Below are positions 36,299 through 44,945 of a DNA stretch of 64,000 nucleotides, in pieces (positions within the stretch are counted from its first letter, which is position 1; every line of letters begins with the position of its first letter). The stretch spans positions 2,666,001 to 2,730,000 of the forward strand of contig NZ_JADEXS020000001.1 of the NCBI RefSeq assembly GCF_015207005.2, given 5' to 3'. The notes under the pieces are model-generated. The model was given only the letters and a program-made list of their open reading frames with translations. It had not been told where the DNA came from and ran no database searches. This DNA comes from Desmonostoc muscorum LEGE 12446 (GTDB lineage: Bacteria > Cyanobacteriota > Cyanobacteriia > Cyanobacteriales > Nostocaceae). Position numbers and translations under genes: made by a program.

Positions 36299-38440
36299 TT
36301 ACAGGATAATATCGCTTGCGGGATTTGCTGCTGCTACGAATAGCACTGGCGATCCTTGGAGCTGAATCTCAAACTCGGCGGCAAAATCGAAATTGGTGTT
36401 ACCTTGGATAATGCCTCCTGAATAACGAACCTGACCCACTCCAGAAAATGCAGCAGCCCCAATGTAAGTGAAGGCTTGGTTACCTGCTAGGAAGGGGTTA
36501 GCATCAATGCCAGATAGATCGAGTTGATCGCCTAGTAAGTTACCGTTGCCAACGAAGTCAGTGATCACATCTCGCAACACACCAGGTTGACTGTCTGAAA
36601 CAAAGTCGAAATCGAACACATCGTTACCTGAACCGCCCGTGAGAAGGTCAGTTCCACTCCCGCCTCTGATAGTATCGTTACCGCCATTGCCATTGAGGAC
36701 GTTATTGCCGAGGGAGCCAATAATTGTCTCACCGCCCTGACTACCTTCAACGTTCTCGAAGTTGAGGATGGTTTCAGTATTACCACTATTAACCGAGGTG
36801 ACAGCTGTCGCCAAATTAATGGTGACTGCTCCTGAAGCAAAGGTAGTACCTGAATAATCAATTGTATCAACACCAATTCCACCATTATGGACATCGAAAT
36901 TCACACCGTCGCTATCAACGATGCGATCGTTGCCACTACCTCCGTTGGTTGAGTCAGCCCCAGCACCACCATTAATGGTATCGTTGCCGCCATTGCCGTT
37001 GAGGACGTTATTGCCAGAGGAACCAATAATCGTTTCACCGCCCTGACTACCTTCAACGTTCTCGAAGTTACTGATAGTTTCAGTATTACCACCATTAACC
37101 GAGGTCACACCTGTCGCCAAGTTGATGGTGACTGTTGAACCGAAGGAGACACCTGAATAATCAATTGTGTCGATACCAACTCCACCATTATGAACATCGA
37201 AGTTCACAGCGTCAGTATCAACGATGCGATCGTCGCCACTACCGCCGTTGGTTGAGTCAACCCCAGTGCCACCATTGATGGTATCGTTTCCGCCATTGCC
37301 ATTGAGGACGTTATTACCAGAGGAGCCAATAATTGTCTCACCGCCCTGACTACCTTCAACGTTCTCGAAGTTGAGGATGGTTTCAGTATTCCCACTACTA
37401 ACCGAGGTCACACCTGTAGCCAAGTTAATGGTCACTCCTGGAGCAAAGGCGACACCTGAATAATCAATTGTGTCAACACCAATTCCACCATTATGAACAT
37501 CAAAGTTCACACCGTCGCTATCAACGATGCGATCGTTGCCACTACCGCCGTTGGTTGAGTCAACCCCAGTGCCACCATTGATGGTATCGTTGCCGCCATT
37601 ACCATTGAGGGCGTTATTACCAAAGGAGCCAATAATTGTCTCACCACCCTGACTACCTTCAACGTTCTCGAAATTATTGATAGTCTCAGTATTTCCACCA
37701 CTAGAAGTAACGCCTGTAGCCAAGTTAATGGTCACTCCTGGAGCAAAGACGACACCTGAATAATCAATTGTGTCAACACCATCTCCACCATTATGAACAT
37801 CAAAGTTCACACCGTCGCTATCAATGATGCGATCGTTGTCATTACCTCCATTGGTTGAGTCAACCCCAGCGCCCCCATTGATGGTATCGTTGCCACTACC
37901 GCCAACAAGACTATCGTTGCCGATACCACCATCGATGATATCGTTGCCCAAACCACCATTAATTGTATCGTTACCGCCATTGCCGTTGAGAACGTTATTG
38001 CCAGAGGAGCCAATAATCGTTTCACCGCCCTGACTACCTTCAACGTTCTCGAAGTTGAGGATGGTTTCAGTATTGCCACTACTAACAGAAGTGACACCTG
38101 TTGCCAAGTTGATAGTGACTAATCCTGAACCGAAGGTCACGCCTGAATAATCAATTGTGTCAACCCCATCTCCACCATTATGATTATCGAAGTTCACGGC
38201 GTCGCTATCAATGATGCGATCGTTACCACTACCACCGTCGGTTAAGTCAGTCCCACTGCCGCCATTGAGGGTGTCACTTCCCGTCCCACCAAAAAGACTA
38301 TCGTTACCAGCCCCACCATCTAAGTTGTCGTTACCAGAGACACTATTGGCATTATCACCAAAAGCCCAACCAAATATCGAATCATTTCCCGCTGTTCCAG
38401 GTAAAGAATCACCATTTATAGTGCCGAAAATAACTGCCAT
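36299..38440 (-). CDS. RTX calcium-binding repeat protein
   Basis: This acidic 713-residue protein is built of RTX nonapeptides (GGxGNDxxx) set within a larger repeat of about 101 residues. Each large unit runs DRIVDSDGVNFDVHNGG, DTIDYSGV, TINLATGVTSVSSGNTETI and NFENVEGSQGGETIIGS, then NVLNGNGGNDTINGG. The C-terminal ~100 residues (DVITDFVGNGNLLGDQLDLS, FEIQLQGSPVLFVAAANP) form the kind of domain that ends M10-type RTX proteins, and it lacks a protease domain. No signal peptide; type I secretion is expected. The ATG at 38440 has TAGGAGAAAT upstream, so it is preferred over the ATG at 38476. It probably forms a calcium-dependent extracellular layer or matrix component. Confidence 0.9.
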   Translation of the reverse strand: MAVIFGTINGDSLPGTAGNDSIFGWAFGDNANSVSGNDNLDGGAGNDSLFGGTGSDTLNGGSGTDLTDGGSGNDRIIDSDAVNFDNHNGGDGVDTIDYSGVTFGSGLVTINLATGVTSVSSGNTETILNFENVEGSQGGETIIGSSGNNVLNGNGGNDTINGGLGNDIIDGGIGNDSLVGGSGNDTINGGAGVDSTNGGNDNDRIIDSDGVNFDVHNGGDGVDTIDYSGVVFAPGVTINLATGVTSSGGNTETINNFENVEGSQGGETIIGSFGNNALNGNGGNDTINGGTGVDSTNGGSGNDRIVDSDGVNFDVHNGGIGVDTIDYSGVAFAPGVTINLATGVTSVSSGNTETILNFENVEGSQGGETIIGSSGNNVLNGNGGNDTINGGTGVDSTNGGSGDDRIVDTDAVNFDVHNGGVGIDTIDYSGVSFGSTVTINLATGVTSVNGGNTETISNFENVEGSQGGETIIGSSGNNVLNGNGGNDTINGGAGADSTNGGSGNDRIVDSDGVNFDVHNGGIGVDTIDYSGTTFASGAVTINLATAVTSVNSGNTETILNFENVEGSQGGETIIGSLGNNVLNGNGGNDTIRGGSGTDLLTGGSGNDVFDFDFVSDSQPGVLRDVITDFVGNGNLLGDQLDLSGIDANPFLAGNQAFTYIGAAAFSGVGQVRYSGGIIQGNTNFDFAAEFEIQLQGSPVLFVAAANPASDIIL
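36920..38222. repeat. Tandem ~303-bp coding repeat
   Basis: The marker GATGCGATCG recurs at 36920, 37223, 37526, 37826 and 38213, giving periods of 303, 303, 300 and 387 bp. The units are nearly identical at the DNA level. The longest unit contains additional RTX nonapeptides. High identity suggests recent expansion or gene conversion and makes copy number prone to change and to misassembly. Confidence 0.85.
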
Positions 38441-39365
38441 ATTATTTCTCCTAAATTTATAAGGTAAAAAAATCATCCCATCACTTCCTCACAAGCAAAG
38501 GAGGAAGAAAAATGAACAGACAGCTCAATCAGACGTGATTGAAGCAGTTTGTTACCGCCAAGTCTGAAGATTTGAGAAGCACTGCATATATCAATGATGT
38601 TGGCATCAAAAACTGTGCCACCAGTTAATGTCTTCGCTGGTTGTAAGACCAGGCTGCTAAGGAAGAAGCAGCTTTTCTCGTGTCCATCTGTATGCGTTTT
38701 TGAGATGCTTTTACTTTATGTCGGAGTAACAGGTGATGGTAGTACCCCCAAGGGTACTATTTACATTCGTGAGAGAAAAATTCGGTCGAGGAAAAATTTT
38801 TTCAGTTTATTGGACTGTAGAGAATTCACCAAATCCTTTTGGAATCTGCTTTTCAATCGATTCTAGTCTGCTGAGCGATCGCCAGTCAATCAAATAATCT
38901 TCAGGAGTGCTGTTTCGGTGATTGTTAACTCTAAACCTGATTATTTCCCTTGTTTGTTGCTAATTAACAGTGTTCAGTAAATTACCAACCTCAACCTTGA
39001 ACTAAACTTAGTTGGTATTTAATTGGCTACTCGCCTCTATTTAGTAAACATGGGCTACAAAGCTCATAAGTCCATAGTTTTAACCTTTATTCAGATATCA
39101 CAGGATTTTTATTAATGCAACTGACCTGAGTAAATTACAAACTCATACTTCAATTGTCATGGTTTATCTACCAAATAATTTGGTAGATACCTACTTTACT
39201 GGTACAATTTCATCATTCTATCCCTTTTACTCTCTATTTAGGTAAACCTACTGGAAAATCATCAATTTCCATCGTCAGAAACGCTTTGGGCGATTCTGGC
39301 TCGGTTGTTTGTTTCCAGGTATCAATGATGCGAGTGATGGGATTTCATCTCAAACTATAACTTTC
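38441..39365. other. Intergenic region upstream of modA
   Basis: These ~925 bp hold the promoter of the RTX gene and of modA. A short frame at 38594-38866 has no recognisable feature and I do not call it. The only marked structure is the perfect hairpin at 39165-39189. Confidence 0.55.
39165..39189. promoter_or_regulatory. Perfect inverted repeat upstream of modA
   Basis: TATCTACCAAA-TAA-TTTGGTAGATA has 11-bp arms and lies 177 bp upstream of the modA start. It has no T-tract typical of a terminator, so an operator is possible. The binding protein is unknown. Confidence 0.4.
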
Positions 39366-40220
39366 ATGAACAGAAGAAGACTTGTTGCTTGGATGGCTAC
39401 GGCAGTTGCCAGCATGATGCTGGTAATAGGCTTACAGTTTGTCAATTTATCGCCAGCAAACTCTACAACCACACTTAACGTGTTTGCTGCTGTCAGCTTA
39501 ACAAACGCGCTCAATGACATTAAGACTCAATACCAAAGTGCTAACCCAAGCGTCAACATTGTTTATACATTTGGTGCTTCTGGTACCTTATTGAGCCAAA
39601 TACAAGCAGGAGCAACAGCAGATATTTTCATTTCTGCTGCTACCGACCAAATGGATGTCTTGCAGAATGCAACCCCAAGTAAATTGGTTGCAGGTAGCCG
39701 TAAAAACATTGTCAAAAACCGTCTAGTTTTGATCGCTCCTACAACACCTCCTGTTAGTGCTGGTAGTGCTGCTCTCACTAGCTTCAATGGTTTGACTAAC
39801 GCCAACATTACCGGCATCGCTATAGGTGACTACACAGGTACTCCTCCACTTGTACCAGCAGGAAATTATGCCAAACAAGTTCTTACTAGCCGAGGTATTT
39901 TCACTACTGTTAGTCCTAAAACCTACCTTGCTAGCAATGTGCGTAATGTCTTAACTGCTGTTGAAAATAAAACTCTTGTAGTTGGAGGCGTAAATAAAAC
40001 TATTGATGCAGGTGCCGTTTACAAAACCGATGCTGCCATTTCTAGCAAGGTAAGAGTCGTAGAAACTGCCTTAACAACAGAGAGCGATCCGATTGTCTAT
40101 CCACTGGGTATACTCGCCAACACTACAGTTTTATCGACGGCACAGAGTTTTTCTACCTACTTAAGTGGTACTACTGCCCAGAATATCTTCAAAAATACTT
40201 ACGGGTTTATCTTGCCTTAA
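39366..40220 (+). CDS. modA: Molybdate ABC transporter substrate-binding protein
   Basis: This 284-residue periplasmic binding protein has a signal peptide (MNRRRLVAWMATAVASMML) and the ModA motifs NVFAAVSLTNALNDI, YTFGASGTLLSQIQAGATAD and a late region YKTDAAISSKVRVV followed by DPIVYPLGIL. I chose the ATG at 39366 because it begins the signal peptide; an upstream TTG frame adds unrelated sequence. It should bind molybdate or tungstate. No modB or modC gene lies next to it, so the permease must be elsewhere. Confidence 0.9.
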   Translation: MNRRRLVAWMATAVASMMLVIGLQFVNLSPANSTTTLNVFAAVSLTNALNDIKTQYQSANPSVNIVYTFGASGTLLSQIQAGATADIFISAATDQMDVLQNATPSKLVAGSRKNIVKNRLVLIAPTTPPVSAGSAALTSFNGLTNANITGIAIGDYTGTPPLVPAGNYAKQVLTSRGIFTTVSPKTYLASNVRNVLTAVENKTLVVGGVNKTIDAGAVYKTDAAISSKVRVVETALTTESDPIVYPLGILANTTVLSTAQSFSTYLSGTTAQNIFKNTYGFILP

Positions 40221-40286
40221 TCACCAGAAAGTAAATCAATCAAGTACTCGTCGTCGTGAATTTTGAACTATTTGGAGTTATGTCTC

Positions 40287-40904
40287 GTGAAGTTCACTAA
40301 AAAACTCTCAATTATTGTTTGTAGTTTGACCACTGCTCTCCTTCATACTGCTGTGATTACCAATACTTATAAATCAGCAGCACAAGCAGAAGGATCAGAA
40401 CTGATTATCAACGGGGGATTTGAAAACGACCAACTCGTAGATCCTAATAATCCCAACGCTACAAATCCTAATGTTACAGGATGGATTAAAACTGGCGATC
40501 CGATAGATACATCAGGTACTAGGATTGACAATTTTGCTAATACTGGTAACCAAGGTTTATCGCTTGGTGGATTTACAGCCTTGAGCTACATATCACAGAC
40601 TATCCCTACAATTGTTAATCAACACTACCGACTTACTTTCTATTTCGCATCCACAGAGGAAGCACCTGACCTGGATAATAAATTTAAGGTTTTTATACGT
40701 GGAAACAGGGTTTGTTGGAAAAAGAATACTTATCACCAACCCTACACACCATACACGTTTTATTTTAAAGCCAAAGAAACATCCACCGAGATCAAGTTTG
40801 CTTCCAGAGCCAAATATGCATTTTTATATTTGGATGATGTGAGTGTCAAATCTACAGAACAACAAGGAGAAAACTCTGTATGTGACGATCCTGAGAATGA
40901 ATAA
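40287..40904 (+). CDS. Secreted protein, paralogue of the next gene, without PEP-CTERM
   Basis: The 205-residue protein has a signal peptide (VKFTKKLSIIVCSLTTALL), then NGGFENDQLVDPNNPNATNP, GWIKTGDPIDTSGTRI, NTGNQGLSLGG, and a beta-sandwich-like core ending YAFLYLDDVSVK. This type of fold (NGGFE...LDDVSV) is common in extracellular carbohydrate-binding-like domains. The GTG at 40287 is chosen by alignment with the paralogue at 41164, which starts MKLTKKLS. The paralogue's PEP-CTERM sorting tail is replaced here by a short acidic end (TEQQGENSVCDDPENE). It should therefore be released, not anchored. Function unknown. Confidence 0.75.
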   Translation: MKFTKKLSIIVCSLTTALLHTAVITNTYKSAAQAEGSELIINGGFENDQLVDPNNPNATNPNVTGWIKTGDPIDTSGTRIDNFANTGNQGLSLGGFTALSYISQTIPTIVNQHYRLTFYFASTEEAPDLDNKFKVFIRGNRVCWKKNTYHQPYTPYTFYFKAKETSTEIKFASRAKYAFLYLDDVSVKSTEQQGENSVCDDPENE

Positions 40905-41163
40905 ACCACAAATCGCAAGCTAACCTTAATTCTCTTAAACTCCCAAACGATATCTGGCTCTATTCTGTTGAGAATACCACTGAAATTCATCTGATTAAAA
41001 AACTCCATAATCGGTTTATGGAAAGATTATCTATGGTGCATAACTAACTCTCATAAACCTGGATAAAGTGTTTATTTTTATTAACACCAATTAGAGCCAG
41101 CATAGATGTAACTATCAACTTGTTTTAACTGTCGGAATTTGGAATGATTTGGAGTCAAGTTTC

Positions 41164-41862
41164 ATGAAATTAACTAAAAAACTCTCAATAATGGTTTTTA
41201 GTTTTACCACTAGCTTAGCTAGTACTGCTGTGATTAGTGGTACATATATTCCAGTAGCACAAGCACAATACGATGCCAACTATGTTCTAGATATTAGAGA
41301 CATAGTTTATAATGGAGGGTTTGAACTCGACCCCCTCGTAGATCCTAACAATCCCAACGTTACAAATCCTAATATTACAGGATGGACTAAATCTGGCGAT
41401 CCGATGGATACATCAGGGATTAGAATCAGCAATTTTCCTCAAAGCGGTAATCAGGGTTTGTCACTTGCTGGATTTTTAGACCTCAGTTACATATCACAGA
41501 CGCTTTCCACACAACCTGGTCAGCAATACGAACTTAGTTACTATTTAGCATCTATAGCTGAGGCACCTGACCTTGATAATCAGTTCCAAGCATTTGTAGG
41601 TGGAAATAAAATTTTTGATCAAACAAATATTTCTTTCCAACCCTACACACCATATAAGTTCAATTTCACAGCAGACTCATCATCCACAGAGTTAAAGTTT
41701 GGGTCTGTAGATAAATATGCATTTTTGTATTTAGATAATGTGAGTGTCAAACCTGTGCCTGAGCCATCAACCATTGGAGGAATAGCAGTTGTAGGATTAC
41801 TAGGAATTTGGCTGAAGAAAAAGCGATCGCTACCATTACCACCTGATAAACTCTCGAATTGA
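41164..41862 (+). CDS. PEP-CTERM sorting-domain secreted protein
   Basis: This 232-residue protein has a signal peptide (MKLTKKLSIMVFSFTTSLA), the same NGGFE...DPNNPNVTNP...GDPMDTSGI...LDNVSVK core as its neighbour, and a C-terminal PEP-CTERM signal: VPEPSTIGGIAVVGLLGIW followed by LKKKRS. PEP-CTERM tails are recognised by exosortase/EpsH-type enzymes and direct proteins to the cell surface or matrix. The ATG at 41164 follows TTTGGAG. The pair is a tandem duplication. The specific function is unknown; extracellular matrix binding is a reasonable guess. Confidence 0.85.
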   Translation: MKLTKKLSIMVFSFTTSLASTAVISGTYIPVAQAQYDANYVLDIRDIVYNGGFELDPLVDPNNPNVTNPNITGWTKSGDPMDTSGIRISNFPQSGNQGLSLAGFLDLSYISQTLSTQPGQQYELSYYLASIAEAPDLDNQFQAFVGGNKIFDQTNISFQPYTPYKFNFTADSSSTELKFGSVDKYAFLYLDNVSVKPVPEPSTIGGIAVVGLLGIWLKKKRSLPLPPDKLSN

Positions 41863-42106
41863 TTAACCTCATTGCCAAAACCGTAAACCCCCCGAACTGG
41901 CAGGGCTGACAAAACAATGAAAATCTGGAATCGACAAAATTGCTACCGCCAGCGAAGATGAAACATTAAGGTTTGGGATCTGAACATAGGAGGGAGTTTA
42001 GCATTGCTAGACTCCTACTCCCTTTTTCAAGCTAGAAAAACTAATTGCAAAAGAGACTAGCCTTGAGCAAATTTGTATGATATACTAGTAAATGACTAAA
42101 AAGCAT

Positions 42107-42180
42107 GGCTCAGTAGCTCAGTTGGTTAGAGCACGGGACTCATAAGCCTGGGGTCGTTGGTTCAACTCCGACCTGAGCCA
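42107..42180 (+). tRNA. trnM: tRNA-Met (anticodon CAU, elongator type)
   Basis: A cloverleaf of 74 nt can be drawn: acceptor GGCTCAG/CTGAGCC with discriminator A, D arm AGCTCAGTTGGTTAGAGC, anticodon CAT at 42141-42143, and T arm TTGGTTCAACTCCGA with GTTCAA. The CCA end is not encoded (CCA here is part of the acceptor plus discriminator). The acceptor pairs fully, unlike an initiator. The base pair next to the anticodon loop (A31-G39) is a mismatch, which is unusual. A tRNA-Ile with lysidine-modified CAU is an alternative but less likely. Confidence 0.9.
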
Positions 42181-42764
42181 CTTTAAAAATTATCAAAATA
42201 CGGCTAATATCCTGTTTTGTACTTTTGCTCTCCCTAGATCGCGAAAACAGGGTTAAATAACTCTGTCGGCGCATTTGAGTAGCCCCTAGCTATGGGGATG
42301 CTCACAACAGTGCTGCCTGTCGGGGTGACGCACCGAGCATTAGCTTTTACAGCACCCTGAACAAGGAACAAAAAGAGCAAATTCCGCAAGTTTTACGGGA
42401 ATGGCTGCGTTACGTAATGAGAAATACTTTGGCGCACACCGAACACCGCCCAAGTCAGCCGATAAACTCTTTTTCCCGATCTGAAATCATAAGACCTGCC
42501 TTGAAAATAGGGAGTGGGGAGTGGGGAGTGGGGAGTAGGGAAAAGAAATTTTCATTGTTCCTTGTGAGTGCAGCTCATGGAGTCTCTTGCAAAAGTCCCC
42601 TAACACCCCACCCCCAGCTCCTCCCCGCAGGCTCTTAGGGGAGACTTTGACGTAAGTCAAAGGCGGGGTGGGGTTCTTTTTTTGATTTATGCAAGAAGTC
42701 TATGGTAGTAGCCCAGCTAGGGCGATCGTTCTCTAACCTGACTGGGCTGAAACAGAACGTAGGG
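42181..42764. other. Intergenic region with left inverted repeat
   Basis: These 584 bp contain a possible short coding remnant (an open frame near 42345-42480 reading TLNKEQKEQIPQVLREWLRY), the left copy of the 104-bp inverted repeat (42494-42597), and GC-rich hairpin sequence (42600-42675, CCCCACCCC ... GGGGTGGGG). No complete gene is supported. Confidence 0.55.
42494..42597. repeat. Left copy of a 104-bp inverted repeat
   Basis: This matches the reverse complement of 44824-44927 with about four mismatches in 104 bases. It includes GGGGAGTGGGGAGTGGGGAG and ATTTTCATTGTTCCTTGTGA. The two copies enclose the PhoX-like and DUF1772 genes. A further shared pair, ATTTATGCAAGAAGTCTAT, lies just inside (42685-42703 and 44751-44769). 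Confidence 0.8.
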
Positions 42765-44024
42765 TTACCAGGGTCCCCAAATAGCAAAGGTTATTCCTGG
42801 ACTCTGTATGTTGACAAACATCGTCTGACCATCGGGGGAGAAACACACCCCGGCGAACTCTGATGTGTTGAGGGCATTCTTAGCAAACTTGTAAAGACTG
42901 CCACTGGAAGTGATGCCCAGAATGTAATCCGTTCCATCCCCATCTTCACAAAGGAAGATGTCCCGGTTGGGGAAAACCACAAGATTGTCTGGATTGTCTA
43001 GCACACCAGAATTGTTGGGTTCAATATAGAGTTCAACGGTATTATTAGCGGGCGAATAACGCCAGATTTGCCCATCTCCAGAACTACCCCCACTCTTGCA
43101 AGTGAAGTAGACATAACCACTGCCATAAAAGATGCCTTCCCCACCTGAAAACCTGGCAGCACCTTTGTTATACCCTTCTGTTCTAACGGTATCAGAGGTA
43201 GGATCGGGATTGTTAATCTGTACCCATTCGACCGCTCTAGGCGTATTTTTTGGGAAACCTGTAGCTGTGTTAATTCCAGACGACCCCGTAATCTTTAATG
43301 CGTATAGCAAGCCGCCAGCACTCAGATTGTTGCTTTGGTTGGGAATGAAGCGGTAGAAAAGCCCGTTTCCTTGGTCTTCCGTCATGTAGATATACCCTGT
43401 GTTGGGGTCTACAGCGGCAGCCTCGTGATTAAAACGCCCCATAGCTGTTAGTGGGACGGGGGTAACAAAAGTAGTTGCGCTACTGGGAACTTCAAACACA
43501 TAACCATGCTTCTTGCCGTTATTAGTTTCAAAAGTTTCCTCACAGCTTAACCAGGACCCTGAAGGCGTAGGACCACCAGCACAATTGCGAATGGTTCCCG
43601 CTAGGACTCCCCGATGTTCTACCAAGGTACGGGAAGGACTAACAACCAATTTAGTACAACCGCCCCTCGCATTTGAGTTGTACTTGCTGCCACTGGGAGC
43701 GCTCAAACCATTGCTAGAAGTGGGAGTGAGTTCGTGGTTGCGAATTAGAATCGTATTGCCATTAGATCCTGCAAAAGCACCCATACCATCGTGACCACCA
43801 GGTACCCGGTAAGTATCATTCATCGTTTGACCTGTTTCGGATAGTCTGCGGTAGGTGAATCCAGGTGGTAAATCTAATACTCCGTTGGGGTCGGCCACTA
43901 AATTACCGTAGGGACCCGCAGCGATCGCGGGTTTAGCATAGAATGCTTGCAAAGGAGATAGAAGGACAGCACCTGTAGCTGATGCCCCTGCCAGCGTAAA
44001 AAACTGACGTCTAGATAGATTCAA
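42765..44024 (-). CDS. PhoX-like (DUF839) Tat-exported phosphatase-family protein
   Basis: This 419-residue protein starts at TTG with AGGGAG seven bases upstream. It begins with a twin-arginine signal (SRRQFFTLAGASATGAVLL), and then has the PhoX/DUF839 features LDLPPGFTYRRLSETGQTM, HDGMGAF, LIRNHEL (metal-ligand region), GGCTKLVV, SWLSCEET and GRFNHEAAAVD, plus FLCEDGDGTDYI near the end. PhoX enzymes are calcium/iron-dependent alkaline phosphatases; cyanobacterial members of this shorter group are annotated as phosphatase or DUF839 without proof. It is exported folded. It lies in a GC-richer segment between inverted repeats. Confidence 0.85.
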   Translation of the reverse strand: MNLSRRQFFTLAGASATGAVLLSPLQAFYAKPAIAAGPYGNLVADPNGVLDLPPGFTYRRLSETGQTMNDTYRVPGGHDGMGAFAGSNGNTILIRNHELTPTSSNGLSAPSGSKYNSNARGGCTKLVVSPSRTLVEHRGVLAGTIRNCAGGPTPSGSWLSCEETFETNNGKKHGYVFEVPSSATTFVTPVPLTAMGRFNHEAAAVDPNTGYIYMTEDQGNGLFYRFIPNQSNNLSAGGLLYALKITGSSGINTATGFPKNTPRAVEWVQINNPDPTSDTVRTEGYNKGAARFSGGEGIFYGSGYVYFTCKSGGSSGDGQIWRYSPANNTVELYIEPNNSGVLDNPDNLVVFPNRDIFLCEDGDGTDYILGITSSGSLYKFAKNALNTSEFAGVCFSPDGQTMFVNIQSPGITFAIWGPW

Positions 44025-44160
44025 TGTATACTCCCTAATGTTTTGACGAGGCTTAATTTATTGCAAATGCCAGCCTCAATTATCTGGGAGGAGCAAGTTT
44101 TTTTAATTAATAAGAGGTTAAAAAAAGATTATTCAAGCACAGTGATTTCCAGGAGGTTCT

Positions 44161-44664
44161 ATGGTAACTTTTGACAACTCGTTTTTTGTCTTAAAGCTTT
44201 TCGCGGCACTGGGCTGTGGGCTGATGGCTGGAGTCTTTTTTGCCTTCTCCACCTTTGTGATGAATGCCCTTGCCCGACTTGAGCCGGTGCAGGGCATTGC
44301 GGCTATGCAATCCATCAATATCACAGCGATCAATCCGTTGTTTATGCTAGTGCTGTTTGGAACGGCTGCGGCTTGCATCGTTCTTTTAGTCTTTTCACTG
44401 TTAAAGTGGCATCAACCCGGTGCTGCCTACTTGCTACTCGGTAGCCTGCTCTATCTCGTCGGCACATTAGGCGTGACTATCGTGTGTAATGTGCCGCTCA
44501 ATGATGCGCTGGCAAAAGTCGAGCCAGGTAGCACCGTAGGCGTGAATTTATGGTCTAGCTATCTTACCAACTGGACAACCTGGAATCACATTCGAGCAGC
44601 GGCGGCGCTAGTAGCAGCGGCATCCTTCACCATCGCCCTCTGCTATCGAGCAATCCAATCATAA
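44161..44664 (+). CDS. DUF1772 (anthrone oxygenase-like) membrane protein
   Basis: This 167-residue membrane protein has four hydrophobic helices (LKLFAALGCGLMAGVFFAFS, FMLVLFGTAAACIVLLVFSL, YLLLGSLLYLVGTLGVTIV, AAAALVAAASFTIALCY). It has the DUF1772 features GVFFAFSTFVMNAL, MQSIN and VPLNDAL, with WTTWNHIRA. The family is related to fungal anthrone oxygenases, but the bacterial role is unknown. The start has an excellent GGAGGT ribosome-binding site. Its base composition is clearly more GC-rich than the neighbouring genes, which suggests transfer. It is divergent from the PhoX-like gene. Confidence 0.85.
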   Translation: MVTFDNSFFVLKLFAALGCGLMAGVFFAFSTFVMNALARLEPVQGIAAMQSINITAINPLFMLVLFGTAAACIVLLVFSLLKWHQPGAAYLLLGSLLYLVGTLGVTIVCNVPLNDALAKVEPGSTVGVNLWSSYLTNWTTWNHIRAAAALVAAASFTIALCYRAIQS

Positions 44665-44823
44665 CTTTGCTTATGCTGACTGAGGGAGCTTCAGAAGTAG
44701 AGGGGAAGTTGTAGCAAGTCTTTCCCGTCTGCTCCAGAAGTTTCTTCTCAATAGACTTCTTGCATAAATAAGTTTTTATCTCACGCAGAGGCGCCCAGGC
44801 GCAGAGAAGAGAACGCAAAGAAT

Positions 44824-44927
44824 GACTTTTGCAAGAGACTCCATAAGCTGCGTTCACAAGGAACAATGAAAATTTCTTTTCCCTACTCCCCACTCCCCAC
44901 TCCCTACTCCCTATTTTCAAGGCAGGT
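44824..44927. repeat. Right copy of a 104-bp inverted repeat
   Basis: This is the mirror of 42494-42597 (about 96% identical by eye). It ends 19 bp before the stop of the downstream debranching-enzyme gene. Next to it, around 44780-44805, lie CGCAGAGG-type heptamers. Confidence 0.8.
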
Positions 44928-44945
44928 TTAATGCACCACTCACCA

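Noticed and set aside
36565..37701. Short frames in other phases within the RTX repeat gene
   Set aside because: They repeat with the 303-bp unit and only reflect codon bias of the real frame.
38594..38866. 90-codon frame upstream of modA
   Set aside because: No recognisable domain, mixed composition and no ribosome-binding site.
42345..42638. Short frame with EQKEQIPQVLREWLRY
   Set aside because: It may be a remnant of a gene, but it is too short and runs into the dispersed repeat; no family could be assigned.
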